Shown one piece after another: positions 13,107-25,750 of a stretch of 64,000 bases of DNA. How positions within the stretch are numbered: the stretch's first letter is position 1; every line of letters begins with the position of its first letter. The stretch is taken from contig NC_045146.1 in NCBI RefSeq assembly GCF_008831285.2, forward strand, positions 5,840,972 to 5,904,971, written 5' to 3'. This stretch comes from Nymphaea colorata. Its lineage: Eukaryota > Streptophyta > Magnoliopsida > Nymphaeales > Nymphaeaceae. The notes beneath the pieces are model-generated. The model ran no database searches. It was not told the origin of the DNA and saw only the letters and a program-made list of their open reading frames with translations. Made by a program: the position numbers and the translations under genes.

Positions 13107-14984
13107 CATATGAATGATTTAATATTGTAATGTTTGAGTAGCTGTTCTTTGGTATCTTATGCTTAACTTTTTCATTTTTCAGGTGTAAAAGATGCTAGAT
13201 CTCCTTAGATTAAATAAAGTTTAATTTGTTTTCTGGAATCAATGATGTTGTAATGGTTTATGATTTTGTACATTATTGAATATCATGACTTCAGACCTCG
13301 AGCATGCTCTATGATTGGTATCCAATTAATCCAGCCTGTATATCATCCAATTCTTCTATCAGTTGACCAAAGTCAAAATTATTTGTGTTTTGTGAGTTCT
13401 GGAATAGTTTGAACGTTGTTCCATGTCAGTAAAAAATTGTACTTTTATAGATGCATCCATGCATCTTTTTTAAATGAACAAAGTCTGAAGAAAGGTTGTG
13501 TATCTACAGAAATGTTTTTGCCATTCAGCCTACATAACCACTATGTTGAAAATGGGCCAAATAAAGTAGGAAAACAATAAAATCAATTCTTACCCGACCA
13601 CAAAAGTGCTTAGATGTCCTTGATCCAGTCAATACATAGCCCTATTTGTGACTAGATGTGGTGTTTAGTTGGCAACTTTAGTGCCATGGCAACCTTACTT
13701 TTACATTCTTGTCTATTCTTATAGAAATTATTTAGACCTCAGGAATTATGATGAAGTTTTCATTGTAGGAAGTTGCTTGAAAGATTAAGAAAATATTTTT
13801 GCTTAATGAAAATATTTTAGTATTGTTGATGAAAAATAGTACAGGCATGTCCGAGACATGTCATGTGGACTTGACCATCTTAGAAATGTCTACACTATTG
13901 TAGATTTTCAATATTATAATAAACGTTTTGAAATTTAATTATTTTGATGTTCTCAATAAAAACAAATTTGTCGTAATATATCATGTGGTAGTTCCATATG
14001 TCTATTAAAATGTAGGTCCTCTCTATAAACAGATAAAAATCTGATGATTAAAATGAGTCTTTTTTCACTTATATAACTAGGTGGACTATTATTTAGTTGA
14101 ATCTTCCCTAATGAAATATGTGAGCTCAAAATGAGGCCCATCATAATCTAATTTTAGTGTCTCAAGTGAATTTCCTGCTATATTCCGAGGCCAATTGGTT
14201 ATACTCTTATTATTTTGAAAACTATCGTGAAACAACTTCAAATACGATCTTAATTGCTCATCAATTTGATTATTATCTCCCCCTCCATTTTGTGTATCTT
14301 CAAGTTCATAGACCTCAATTGAATAAAGTGGCTGATTTTATGACAATACATGTATGCAGTTGCTTCTGCCAAAACAAGAAGCACTCTGGATGCTTAAATT
14401 AGCTACTGGTGATTTCAGAAAATGAAACAAACATTTGATTGGTAATGCTTCTCTTATAGAATGTTTGAGTGTTATTACTTTCCTCAATCCTAGCAATGCT
14501 TTTTACACAAGTTGGTTGCAAGAATAGATCATCTAGGTGTAAATAATTGGAAGTTGCTGCCCTTGATAAGCTTTCTTCACATAGCAAATGGCAAACTAAT
14601 TGAGAAATTTTGCATGAGCCGACCAGCAATTCTGCATGATGGTCCTTCTAGAAAAGTTAAGGACAAACATATGCCAAAGTAAGTCATCGAAATTCAAAGT
14701 GATAATGTGCCTACAAAATTATGAAGGTAGCTTCATTTGTTAACATGTTATAGCTATTTGTTATTCTGATTTATGTTTCCAGTATATTCTGATAGGGTGG
14801 GAAGGGTCTCTAAGAGATTCACATGTATTATATTAATATTTTGATATATAATAGATAAGATCAATTTTATATATTAGTAAGTGTATAATTTTTTGGTTTT
14901 CTCTCTCAATCTCATTTTGATATGTAAATTACTGATTAAAATGAAATTTTTATGATTTTGGCTATTGGTAACTCATGTGGATTC
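13107..14984. other. AT-rich DNA between MITE and CACTA terminus
   Basis: It contains several short open frames (for example 14,157-14,402) without recognisable motifs. It is probably the non-coding 3' part of the CACTA element if the terminus at 15,308 belongs to it. Nothing else is supported. Confidence 0.4.
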
Positions 14985-15308
14985 CCAACGACCTTGGCTG
15001 CCATGAACTTTATGAATTCCCAACAGCTTTGGCGTGTTGGGGATTTATAAGAATTCCCAATGGTATTGGTTGTCAGGAATTATAAGAATTTCTAATCCTA
15101 GCTGTTGGGAATCGTAAGAATTTCCAATGGTTATGGCCATTGGAAATTATAAGAACTTCCAACAGTTGCGGCTATTGGGAATCCTTTGGGAATTGCCAAT
15201 TACGAACAGCCACGACAATTGGGAATGGAAATGCCAACAACATTTTCCAAACAGCTCCAATTTTGCCAAGGGCTAGTGCTATTGACAAATAAGAAAATTC
15301 TTCTAGTG
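14985..15308. mobile_element. CACTA-type 3' terminus with subterminal repeats
   Basis: About eight degenerate units of 30-40 bp alternate motifs like AATTCCCAACAGC and GCTATTGGGAAT, in both orientations, and the block ends with TTCTTCTAGTG at 15,308. The reverse complement of that end, CACTAGAAGAATTTTC, has the CACTA terminal motif. Dense subterminal repeats in direct and inverted orientation, next to a CACTA end, are characteristic of En/Spm elements, where TNPA binds. The orientation fits the upstream plus-strand transposase relics, but the partner 5' terminus was not located. Confidence 0.6.
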
Positions 15309-17934
15309 ACATAGTTTTTGGGAATTATATGATCTATGCACACTTATGTTTTCATAATGACTCACTGTGTTTCTTCTCAAACATTAGAATAAACTAGATT
15401 TCGATCATACACATTTTGCCTCTTCGAAACCAAATGCAGCCCAAATGGATTCAACAGCTTCACAAGCATGCCGTTGACTTAATATGCTAAAATGGACTTA
15501 ATATGCTAAAATGGACTATAGCTTGTGTAGTGGTGACAGCTGACCTGCCAAGCAAGTCTCACATGAAAAAAGGTAGACATGTAGCTTGCAAGTACAATTT
15601 TGTACTAGTAGCAAGCTTGTACTTTTTGTGACTTTTGTCATGAGTACTTAATATTGGCCCATGCCCATATCACACTTGTTTGAGTTATTTAAGTGTAAAG
15701 TATTTAGGACTTAGACTTGTTTAGCTCATTTCATGCAATTTATATTCTATGTAAAACACAGACTGAAAGCATGCAATATTTATTAGTCTATTTCTTTCCC
15801 TTTTCTGTTTTCATCAATGTTGGCAATCATGATGTAAGGTTGGTGGTTGAAGGTCATTCAAGGTTGATATCCTTCAAATAAAAAATGACACATGTTTTAT
15901 GTCCTCATGCATTTTTTTATGTGAACATTACATTTAAATTTTAAAAATTACATTTGTTTGCATCTTGACTTAGAAACTTGGGTAAAATTTTTCACCAAAG
16001 AAGAAATATAGTTAAAAATGAAATAGATATATGGTTTATTATTATTTGGATGATAAAAATATGTTCTTAAAATAAATAAGATATAAACTTAAAATATATA
16101 ATTTCTTTTATATACTTTTCTGGCTCCAACACTGCTGTTTACATATTTGCACTCATTCATGCATGCTTAATTCAGTCAAAACAAATCCACATATAGGACA
16201 TCCTTGGATGATCCCCCATTATGGTCAGTCAACCATTCTATTCTTACCCAACCTAGACAACACCATAAAACTAGCTGTTCCAGTGTAGAACCATGCAGAT
16301 ATGTTAACTTTGACGTATAATACAACTCTGGAGGTGTGACTGAACTTGGTAGATGGAATCACCTCTTTCTTCTCCATCGAACATTTCTTCTCCATCGAAC
16401 ACCAAAGTTATCTTTGGTTAGAAGCTAAAAACCTTTCACATCTTCTTTAAAGGGGCATTTGAATGCCACATACATCCCTTTGTGGATAGACATCCTTGAA
16501 TTTCTATTCATTGATAAAAATCCATGCCCTCCAAAAATTTCAGTCACATGTGAATTGCATGGACACATATTTGTGGCAAGCTTTCCCTCTATCTGATAGA
16601 AGATGGAGAAGGCTTTGTTGACAAAAAAATATTACTGTTGCTTCCCACCAATCACAATAGTAAAGAAGAACTTGCAAGCATTTTTTCCTCAAATAAAACA
16701 ATGCCCACCAAACCCATTTGAACCTGATAATTTTCAAATATCAAAGTTCTCACATTCATGAAATCAACCAATAGACCTTTTTTCTATTGAGAATATTTAT
16801 TTGTTTGTATACTTAAAAATAACAAAAGACACATAACCAAACCTAGTACATCTACAAACATGTAGATCCCACTAAAGAGGTCCAAAACAAGCTGCATATA
16901 AACTGCATACAACATAAAATTACAAAGCTATGGATAAAGTAGCAATCTGTTTAAAATGCAGCAATTAATGTTACAAGAAAGGCAGCTACAAATAAGTTTG
17001 GCACAAGGCTAATCCACAATTCTGCTCCCTAAAGACATTCTCATGATAAAGTAGTCATGGATGATACATGAGATGATTATTAGGGATACCATTAACTATA
17101 AAAGTGAGAAAATGGATGCAAATCAGTCAATAATTATATATCAAAGACAAGAATCAAAAGGAATAGAAATGAATAAACACTAAATCGAAACCACACTGCC
17201 AAGTAATGTTAATAGAGTAATCTAAATAAACCAAAAACACACATAAAACTGAAACAACCATAACATGAGAGTTCAACCTTCCTGGTCCTCAAGTCCAAAG
17301 AGATATAATTTCAACCCCACCAAAACATGAAGTTATGTTTAGTCTATAGTAGGTTTTAGGTATAGACCCAAAATAAGAAGATAATGAAGAAAAAACACAA
17401 ACCAACATAGTGACAATGTCCTTTCTTGCCAGTTTCTTCATCTTCTTGGATGTTCATATTAGCTTCCTCATTTTCTTTGATCTTAAAATTTATTATCTTA
17501 AAGGACTCATTGAAATTGTAGGATACAACTTCATAAGTATCAAAAGACCTATAACGTGCACCTCTATACCGATACATGAGAGGATGACATTTCTCCTAAG
17601 TATTATAGATACCCTGCTCTTTGCCCTCAAAGAAATTCCTGTAGGGCTTCATAATTGACATCCTGTTAATAAAAATAATTGTGCACATATATGCTTTAGC
17701 AATATGTAACAGGTATGTCCAAAAAACCATGACAATTAACCATATACATGCATGTAGAAATCATCAATAGAACACTTATTGCTTTGGTAATCACTAAACA
17801 TTTGGGTCGTTATAGCAATGTGCAAGGAATAATTGCTTTCACGTTAAATTGTTTATTCCACAAACTTAGATCCACTTATGATAGTGAAAACCTTGTCATT
17901 AGATTGTGGATCATCTTATTCAAATTGCTCAACA
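15309..17934. other. AT-rich intergenic DNA
   Basis: No gene recognised. There is a 19-bp tandem repeat (GACTTAATATGCTAAAATG, two copies) at 15,476-15,513, and a short tandem repeat of TTTCTTCTCCATCGAACA near 16,365-16,405. Minus-strand open frames at 16,540-16,737 and 17,356-17,577 look protein-like in composition but could not be assigned. The latter lies next to the Harbinger relic and could be part of that element. Confidence 0.4.
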
Positions 17935-18490
17935 TTGAGATTATGTTCGATAATGATATTATGTAGTATATATGCTGCTAACACAAATTGAACTTGTTTT
18001 AGAAATGAGAATTCAACTTGTGCTTTCAGCATGAGAAACTACCCTTTTAACACTCCAAATGTCCTTCTAACTGCAGTTTAAAGTGATGAATGTCAATGAT
18101 TAAATAATTCCTCAACAATTTGTGGTGCTCTTACACTAGGTGTGTTAAATTCAGACATATGATAATAGTGTCATAGATAATGTGTTAACAATCTCACAAT
18201 ATTTGGATAACCATCACCAGTAAATAGTAATTTCTACAACAGATGTCCACAACATAAACATGTAGCTTTATAGATAAATTGGTGTCATAATTTCAAGGTA
18301 TTCATTGTTTTTTTTACCTAAAGGATATGACAAAATGATGTTTGGATGAACAAATGCACAATATAATACTCTTGAATCTATGGTACTCCCTTCCCAACCT
18401 AAGAGTACATAGTGGAATCTCATAACAAATCCAACTATGGCTACCACATTGTTGGAAAAAACATTTTTCTATCAATGTTGTTTAATGTGT
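17935..18490 (-). pseudogene. PIF/Harbinger transposase relic
   Basis: This is a fragment of a DDE transposase of the PIF/Harbinger (HARBI1-like) superfamily. Reading the minus strand from about 18,490 down, NVVAIVGFVMRFHYVLLGWE is followed by GSTIDSRVLYCAF, the conserved F-T-Y-V-x-x-G-W-E-G-S..D-S-R-V segment. Near 18,070 down to 17,950 comes TAVRRTFGVLKG, a stop, then FLMLKAQ and QFVLAAYILHNIIIEHN, matching the conserved E-R-x-F-G-x-L-K and L-A-x-x-x-L-H-N segments. Frames shift between the blocks and there are internal stops, so it is inactive. The N-terminal part is missing beyond about 18,490, close to where similarity between the flanking retrotransposon LTRs begins. Confidence 0.75.
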
Positions 18491-18694
18491 TGATGCGAAA
18501 CAATGTGTAGACATTTTGAAGCAATGCGATGTGCAATAATGTGAGGTGATGCGTATGACCAAAATTTTGAAGTATATAATAGCTTCAAGATAATATAAAA
18601 AATGAAAACCACAGCCAAAATAGCAAGTATTTGAATAAAGGACAATGTGAATAAGAAATCTGCAAGATTTTAAACATAATATTCGAACAATTCA

Positions 18695-21600
18695 GGCCAT
18701 AAATCAATCAATATTTGGGATTTTGAAGTTCATTCTGGAAGTCTTGGGAAAACTTGGTCTCATTTGATTGGTGAAATTGGATTGATTTTGGGGAATTGTC
18801 TTGTTTTGAGAAAAATCATTTTGGAAGCTTTTGACCAAGGTTAAGAAAATTTGCTTGCTTTGGATTTGAAAATTGGCTTAATTGTTGTAGAAAATCCAAT
18901 CATGGATTTGAAATTGATTTTGAAAATGTAGGTTTTTGCAATTATTTTAGAAATTTTGTATTTTCACATCAAAATAAGTTAGTTGCTCAAGTTTTTGTCG
19001 CAATATGATTTGGTTATGGTAGCGACTACAACTTGACTCACTTAGATTTTGTAAAAGCGAGTGGTTGCATTTGTGAAGTGAGTGTATGCATGCATTTATA
19101 ATCTCTTGCACACACATGCTTCACTCTCTTTCACTCAATGCGTAATTTCAATGGGATCTCACATAGATACATGCCTATCTTGTAGATGAAAAATATAGAA
19201 CGTGCTCCAAGCTTAGTCTTGATGTCAAGAATAGCCTTTGGAGTTAATGTCTATGTGCTTAATTTGGAAATTTTGAATTTGGGGTCCCAAAAAGAATTGG
19301 ATAAAGACAGATTTTGAGAGAATCCTTCTCCTTGGGTGAGGAAAATTGTGAATTTCTCTAGGATAGAACATTGTCTCTTGGTTTGGAAATGAGATTTGGT
19401 TTGGACAAGTTTGTTTAAACTTGTTTTTGGCGTAAAGTGTTGGCAAAGTAGGGCTTTTAGATCAAGAACCCAACTTTTGTAAATTCTTGGTATTGGGTCT
19501 GGGTTGGCATTTTTATAAGACTGATTTTGAGTTGAAAATGGTTTGATAAATATCTCCTATTGATTTTGAAAATGATAGGATATTTGAAGTTTAAGTTTCC
19601 AAATGCGTTTGGTAGGAATATGATTTCAGTAAGGATTTTAGATTTGACCAAAACGTTTGTTTTGGATCTAGAAGCTTCTTTTGAAGCCCAATTAGATGAA
19701 CTTGTTAATAATTGATTTTCAAATTCATGGATATTTTCTAAAAAATCCAGAAATGAGATAAGTTGAAATGAGCCGATTTTGTTTGATTTGTTTCATTTTA
19801 TGATGGATCATATTCATGGATTTAGTAGATCTAATCCTTGGTAGAACCGTTTTGACAAGGCTGTGAGATTTAATCCATCGTACATTCAAGAGAACATCCA
19901 TTCTTTGTTTTCTCCCTCTCTCTTTGCATTTATTCATTCAATTACATAGATGAAAGGATGATATTCTTGCCCAAACAATTATAGTATTCCTCCAATATTG
20001 CACGGATGAGATCTTTCTAAATCAGATTTTGAAATCATCAATTTCTGATTTTTGAAAAACAAAATCTTAGCTCGAATGGGTTGGGAAAATTGTGGGAATG
20101 CATACACATATACATTAACATGTACATTTTTTTCGCATCAACCCAGCTGGACATCACTCACAGCTCTTTAAAAATAAAAGAAATCCCAACACAAACCCAT
20201 GTTTCGTTTGTCATTTCCATCTGTCTATCACATGAAGAGGCATTCATGGAATGCCCACCATTGCTTCTAAGGTAATGCTTTCAAAAATGCCACAAATCAT
20301 GAGGATTATAATGAGAAAATTCGTTTATGAAAGTCACTATTTTAGGACAAGAAGATAGATGCCATTGAGTTAGATAGCTTGGTAAGAACCTCATACCTGA
20401 TGCTCCTATTTTAGGATTGGTTAGGGTCTTGAACATGGTGATGAATCACCACCATTTGGTAGATTGGAAATCAACTTGCCGATTTTATTGGAATAGCAGA
20501 AATGAAACCCATTGATTTGGGTGTTAGGGAATTTAAAACCAAGGGTATTTGAACCATGGATTTTAACATTTGATGGAAGGAGGCATCAACTTCACCAAGA
20601 CTGCTGCAAAGCAGACTATAGTGCAGTCGTTTTGGTAGAGGGAGGAAGCAAGGGCTGCATGCAAGGGACACCTTCTCCCTTGCCAATCAATTCTCTCATT
20701 TTGGCTTCTTTCTTTACCTTGCCTAACTTGAAAATCAAGTAAGCATGGAGGAGCTGTCTCTTCATGTTAGTTATAGAAATCTGGTCTTTGACCAGCTAGT
20801 TAGAATTCAAGAGAGAAAGAAGGAAAGGGGAACATCTGTAAAGGCTGGTTCCCCTTTCAACTCAACCAGAATTTTCTGGTTCCATCCTTGGAACCAGCTA
20901 GGAGGGGACGTCCAAATGGGCTGTCTTAATTTTTTTTAGTCTTAAAAAATACTTGTTTAATTTTCTTGAAGTTGAAACTAGCGAGAGGGTAAGTCTTTTT
21001 GGGACATTTCTTCTTGCTTTTTCAGAAATTTTACATAAGAATGAAGAAGGACTTATTCTTTGAATTCCTCCTTGGTTCATCATTAGTTTGAAAAACCAAT
21101 TAGTTAATTTGGAAATTTTTTGGATTGATTAAGCTTGCTTGAGCCACTCTCTATTTGATTAGTCTAGATAATCATTGATCTAGTCTTGAGCGCTTTATCA
21201 TGGCACATCCAAATTGAAATTCTTTTGACTCATTTGAGTTGGGAATGGATTAACACAATTGGATTTGGTCAGAGTTAAATCCGAATTAGGATTATTGTGA
21301 ATTGTTTTCATAAATAGTTTTTAAGAGAATTGAAAAAATTTTTCGTTCTAGGAGATTCATTCCTAGATTTTTCTAGAATGAGAATAAAGAAGGAAAGAAA
21401 GAGAGAAAAAGTTTCACTAACTTATTTTCTTTCTCCATGATGCAGGAAAATTTTAATTCTCACTAATGTGAATTTTTAATTTCGATTGAAAATTTGAGTT
21501 TTAGATCTTGATTTGTATCAATCTCAAACTTAATCTTGGAATTTTGCTTAATTTTGACAAGAATCATAATTTTTGCTCATTGAATTTTTGCAAGTGGTCC

Positions 21601-21701
21601 TAGAATTGGATTAGGCGGACATCGACTACGGTTCAAAATTTTTCTTGAAAATTTTCAAAATTGCCATTGAGAAAAAATTGATAATTTTAGGGCGTGAACA
21701 A
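18695..21701 (-). repeat. 3' LTR of the Tat-like element (truncated)
   Basis: Diverged direct copy of the right-hand LTR. Homologous landmarks include CTCATTTGATTGGTGAAATTG (18,757 and 31,349), AACTTGTTTTTGGC (about 19,418 and 32,050) and GGAGCTGTCTCTTCATGT / GGAGTTGTCTCTTCATGT (20,747 and 33,420). The minus-strand start near 21,701 reads TGTTCACGCCCTAAAATTA, with a TG typical of LTR 5' ends. The far end lacks about 575 bp that the other LTR has. A block at about 20,035-20,638 is not homologous to the equivalent block of the other copy. Confidence 0.8.
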
Positions 21702-22999
21702 ATGCTCCTCTTTGCTGCTGAGCAAGTTGAAGACTTTGCTTAGCAGCAAAGACATGCACAACAAATTTTTATGAATTGTTAAATTTTTCCTCTTGGGCAT
21801 TGAGTATTGCTGTATTTTCGTGAAGAGCAATTTCTGAGTAGGAGCTTGCATGTATAATTTCTTCATCCATGTCATAGGAAACATTGTAAAGCAATTGATA
21901 TTGATTAAAGAATTTTTTATGGTTGGGAAAGGTTTTCACGTTTGTCGCCTGGAGGACTTAGTGCTTTTCACCTTCTGTCCCTTGGCAAACACTTTTTCTT
22001 TCGCTTTTGCAACTTTTTGGCTTTAGCTTTTACATTTGTGATTTTTTTTTTCTTTCGAGCCACCCTTCAGTCTTAGGGAAATACCTCTTCACCCCAAAAG
22101 ATACCATGGAGTTCCACCACTTTGGTGGATTTGTGTAGTCTACTTTACGTCATATCTATCAGGCTTTTTATTGAACTCTTGTAGCGAGTTTTGTGTCAGT
22201 AGCTCTCAAACCAGTTGGCCTTCAGGTACCAGGTGTAAAAATACCTTTCAACTTACTTACTCGAGTCAATAAGGCTTCAAAAGGTCTGACGAAAGCAAAA
22301 TGTTCATGAATTGCCTTTAGCTTCACAGTGTAAGTATATGTGGTAGGCCCACCCACTATTGCAGAGCTTTGAACTAAAGGAACTTCTACACTCACCCGAG
22401 CTCATCGTTCAACTCATTTTTTTATAGCTCTTTCTTGCCTTGCCAAGGTCCTTTTGGCTACGAAAACTTTTTGCCGTTGCTTTTCATGTTAGATATTCAG
22501 AATTAATTTTGTCTGTCAAGATCAATATCAATTTCTAGACATTGATCCCTCAATTTCATCGGAATTTCTTGTACATTGCAAACCATTGCCCCTTGTTTTA
22601 GCTCATTTACAGTCAGATTGCAAACTCACTCTCAGAATTTGAAAATTGTTTGTACAAATTGTTTATGGAAATTGTTTGAATTTTATTTAGGAAATTCATT
22701 TGGAAAGAATTTGTTTGTTCAAATGTTGATGATTCTGAATTATTGTTACATTCAAGCATAGAATTTCTTGAGGTGTGACATTAATTAGATTGGGGGTTTC
22801 TACCCAGTCGGCATCAATTAGCCAGTATGAATTGGGGGTAAGAGCCCTTAATGATGCAATGTCCTTCTCAATTGGGAGCCCATTTGCCTTTTGGCCTACC
22901 CCTAAGAGGAGCTATAGATTGGAGAACTAATTCATTCACTTTGAACTTCCTTTCGATGACAGATTTTACATAGTGCCAAGCTTCCCTTTTGCGGTAATC
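21702..22999 (-). other. 3' internal region of the Tat-like element
   Basis: Between the 3' LTR and the integrase relic. A decayed integrase C-terminus and the untranslated 3' region would be expected here. I recognise no motif with confidence. Stretches rich in T and C in plus orientation near 21,960-22,060 could include the polypurine tract on the element's strand. Confidence 0.45.
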
Positions 23000-23740
23000 T
23001 TCATCATGTTCAACAGTTTGTAATCGTCTTTCAACAAGGTGATCAAGCTATGTCAATATCTTTTGTTTTTATTTTCTCAGAAAGACCAGCGACAAATTTC
23101 ATTTGTTGGTTTTTGAATGTGTAATGGGAGCACAATCTCTGTACCATATACTAATTCTGATGGTGTGATAGTTGTGGGCATCCAAATCATAGCCCGGTAT
23201 ACCTAAAATGCATTCTGCATTTTCTTGTGCCAATCTCTGTCAGTTTTACATTCCTTTATAAGACACAAATTAAAATATTGTTGTTGGATGCGTTTGCTTG
23301 TCAGTTACCCTAGGGGTAATATGGAGCAAAAAATGATGTTGAATTTGATATTTTTGGTAGAGACTATGCATTTTCTCATTTTTTAAAGAAGTGCCATTGA
23401 TTGAAACATTGTCATGAGAAATGTTGAATTTGCATATGAGGTTTTTGTGGATGAAGGACACCACATGCCGTCCTTCACCTATTTTCAGAGTACTCTCTTC
23501 CACCCAATTGGTAAAATAGTCAGTGGCTGCAAGGAAATAATTGTGACCATTTGAAGCAGGAGAATTGATTGGGCTGACCACGTCGAAGCTCCACATTGAA
23601 AAAAGCCAAGGCGAGCTAATTGAAAGGAGGTAAGTTGTTGGAGCATGTATTGAAGGTACATGCAATTGACATTTGATGCACTTTTTTATGAATTGATGGC
23701 AATCCTTTTGCATATTGGACTAGTAAAATCCAGCCTCGAT
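23000..23740 (-). pseudogene. Integrase relic of the Tat-like element
   Basis: The best frame (23,713 down to 23,270) begins MQKDCHQFIKKCIKCQLH, the zinc-binding C-x2-C part of a retroviral-type integrase. It continues into core-like segments SPWLFSMWSFDVVSPINSPA, SNGHNYFLAATDYFTNWVEE and FNISHDNVSINGT. The catalytic aspartate of the D-Y-F-T-x-W-V-E strand region is recognisable. The expected second motif, normally D-N-G-T, reads INGT, so that acidic residue appears to be lost. Stops flank the frame on both sides. Confidence 0.85.
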
Positions 23741-24009
23741 TATTTGTTTGACTAGGGTTTGTTACCCCACATGGCCTCAACAAATTTCTTCAGTGGGCCT
23801 CTTGGATAATTTCTAATGCCTCTTTTTTGTCGAGACATCAGGTGTATTCTGCATTGAATCCTCTTTTGTAGAGAACTACGAAAACAAAATATCTTGTAGA
23901 CTTATAACTCAACAACTTCTGTTTTTTGGAGGACATTTCCGACAAAAATGTTTGGATGTAATCCTTGATGTTTTGATACCAAGGTGGTTCCCCACATTCT
24001 GTTTGGAGC

Positions 24010-24500
24010 ACTAGTTATAGTATGATGTACACAAGTTTTTTAAGTTGCCAACCTTAAAAAATCTTAATGATTCTTTAGGTTTAAAGGTGATGGTGGAACC
24101 CAAGCTGGCCAAACTATCTGCAATTGGGTTTAATTCTCGTTTGATATGTGATAGTTGACATTCCTCGAATTTCTCTATGAGAGATATCAACGGTTTTTGA
24201 TAAGGAATCAACTTTTGATCATTGACTTGCCAGTCACTATTGACTTAATTGACAACTAGAAGCAAGTCTCCAGAGATATGAACTCTTCGTACTCTGAATT
24301 GAGGAGCATTTTTGAGCCCTTGGATCAAGGCTCCATGCTCCACCATGTTGTATGTACAGGCAAAATTTAGTTTGAAAGAGTATGAAATCATCTCATTTTC
24401 TAAAATAACAAGAAGTATTCCAACGCCGGCTTCGTCAGTACTTTTAGAGCTATCAAAGTACATGTTCTACAAGGGATATTGTTCAATCACTATGATTTGT
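24010..24500 (-). pseudogene. RNase H relic of the Tat-like element
   Basis: Two minus-strand frames give MYFDSSKSTDEAGVGILL, YNMVEHGALIQGLKNA and VHISGDLLLVVN, followed after a stop by KFEECQLSHIKRELNPIADS and LASLGS. This is the F-D-G/S-S..G-x-G-x-x-L ... E-x-x-A-L-x-x-G-L ... G-D-S/L-x-L-V-x-N ... N-x-x-A-D-x-L-A pattern of plant gypsy RNase H domains. At least one in-frame stop (TTGACTTAATTGAC region near 24,240) separates the halves. Confidence 0.85.
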
Positions 24501-24559
24501 TTATCCAAGAAGTTATCATTTATTTTGATTTCTTCCGATAGAGGGAACTCTATTAGTTG

Positions 24560-25750
24560 ATCTGTAATGGATTATCCCTTAATTGATGTTTGTGATACAT
24601 ACTCTAGATCATACTGCATCAATAGGACTTGCCACTTGGCTATCCTCTCATTCAAGAATAGTTGTTCAAGGATATACTTGAGTAGATTAAGTTTATATAA
24701 GATTTTTACTTCAGAGAAGAAGAGGTAGTGTCTTATTTTTGACATATCCAAACTAGTGCTAGGCAAGTGTTTTCTATGTGAGAGTAATTCTTTTTGTATT
24801 GTACGAATGATTTGCTAACATAGTAGATGGCATGTTCTATTTTACATACATCTTCGTATTATACCAAAAACCACCAAAAGTTGAGTGATTTACTATGATG
24901 TATAGTAGAAGTGGCTTGCCCAAAACTAGAGGCTTTAAGATTGGAGGATCAAGGAGATCTTGATCTTTCCAAATGATTGTTGGCATTCAAGTCTCATTCC
25001 AATTTAACTCCTTTTCTTAGGAGTTGGTTGAACAGTTCACATCTCATGGTCAAATTGAAGATAAATTCACTAATTGATTAGATTCAGCCTTTTAAACTAT
25101 GCATCTCTTTTAGATTGGTGGGTGACGGCATATTAATGGTTGCCTTTGCTTTAGTTGGGTCCATTTCGATCCTTTTTTACTGACCATGAACCCTAGTAGT
25201 TTTTCATACTCTACCCAAAACGTGCATTTTTGCCAGTTTAATTGGAGCTTGTATTGTAGGAGTCTTTCAAATACTCATAAAAAGATATTGATATGATTTT
25301 CTCGTCTTTCATTTGATTAGGAGATCATCAACATAAGCATCCATAATGCTATGCATCTAATCATTAAATATGGTGGCCATTGCTCGCTGATAGGTTGCCC
25401 TGGCATTTTTCAGCTCAAAAGGCATCACTATATAGCAGAAAGTTTCCCATGGGGTTGTGAGTAGTGTTTTAGGTTGGTTAAGAGTGTCTAATTTGATTTG
25501 GTTATTCCTAGAGTATCTGTCCATGAAAAAAACATTGCATGACCTACGGTGCTGTCTGCGAGTAAGTCGATGTTGGGTAATAGATAATCATCCTTGAGAG
25601 TGGCTTTATTTAGATCTCTCAAATCGATGTAGAGACTAATTTTGCCATTTTTCTTGGGAAGTACCATGATGTTAGCCAACTATTCATGGTAGTCGATTGC
25701 TTGGACAAATCCAGCTTTTAATAAGTCTTGGAATCCTTCTTTGACTTGTC
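24560..25750 (-). pseudogene. Reverse transcriptase relic of the Tat-like element
   Basis: At 25,679 down to 25,488 the frame reads MANIMVLPKKNGKISLYIDL and RDLNKATLKDDYLLPNID, the N-terminal fingers region of gypsy RT. The catalytic motif is intact at 25,335 down to 25,324, within MDAYVDDLLIK. Lower down, at about 24,766-24,572, comes LNLLKYILEQLFLNERIAKW and QVLLMQYDLEYV, the RT-RNase H connection. The blocks lie in different frames with stops between, so the enzyme is not expressed as a whole. Confidence 0.87.

Noticed and set aside
14157-14402. 81-codon plus-strand frame considered as an RNase H-like fragment
   Set aside because: The resemblance rests on one short segment (NKVADFM) with no supporting motifs on either side.
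20471-20942. Open frames in both orientations within the 3' LTR (and the equivalent at 33,246-33,515)
   Set aside because: They lie in LTR sequence, and the equivalent frames of the two LTR copies differ, so coding is unlikely.
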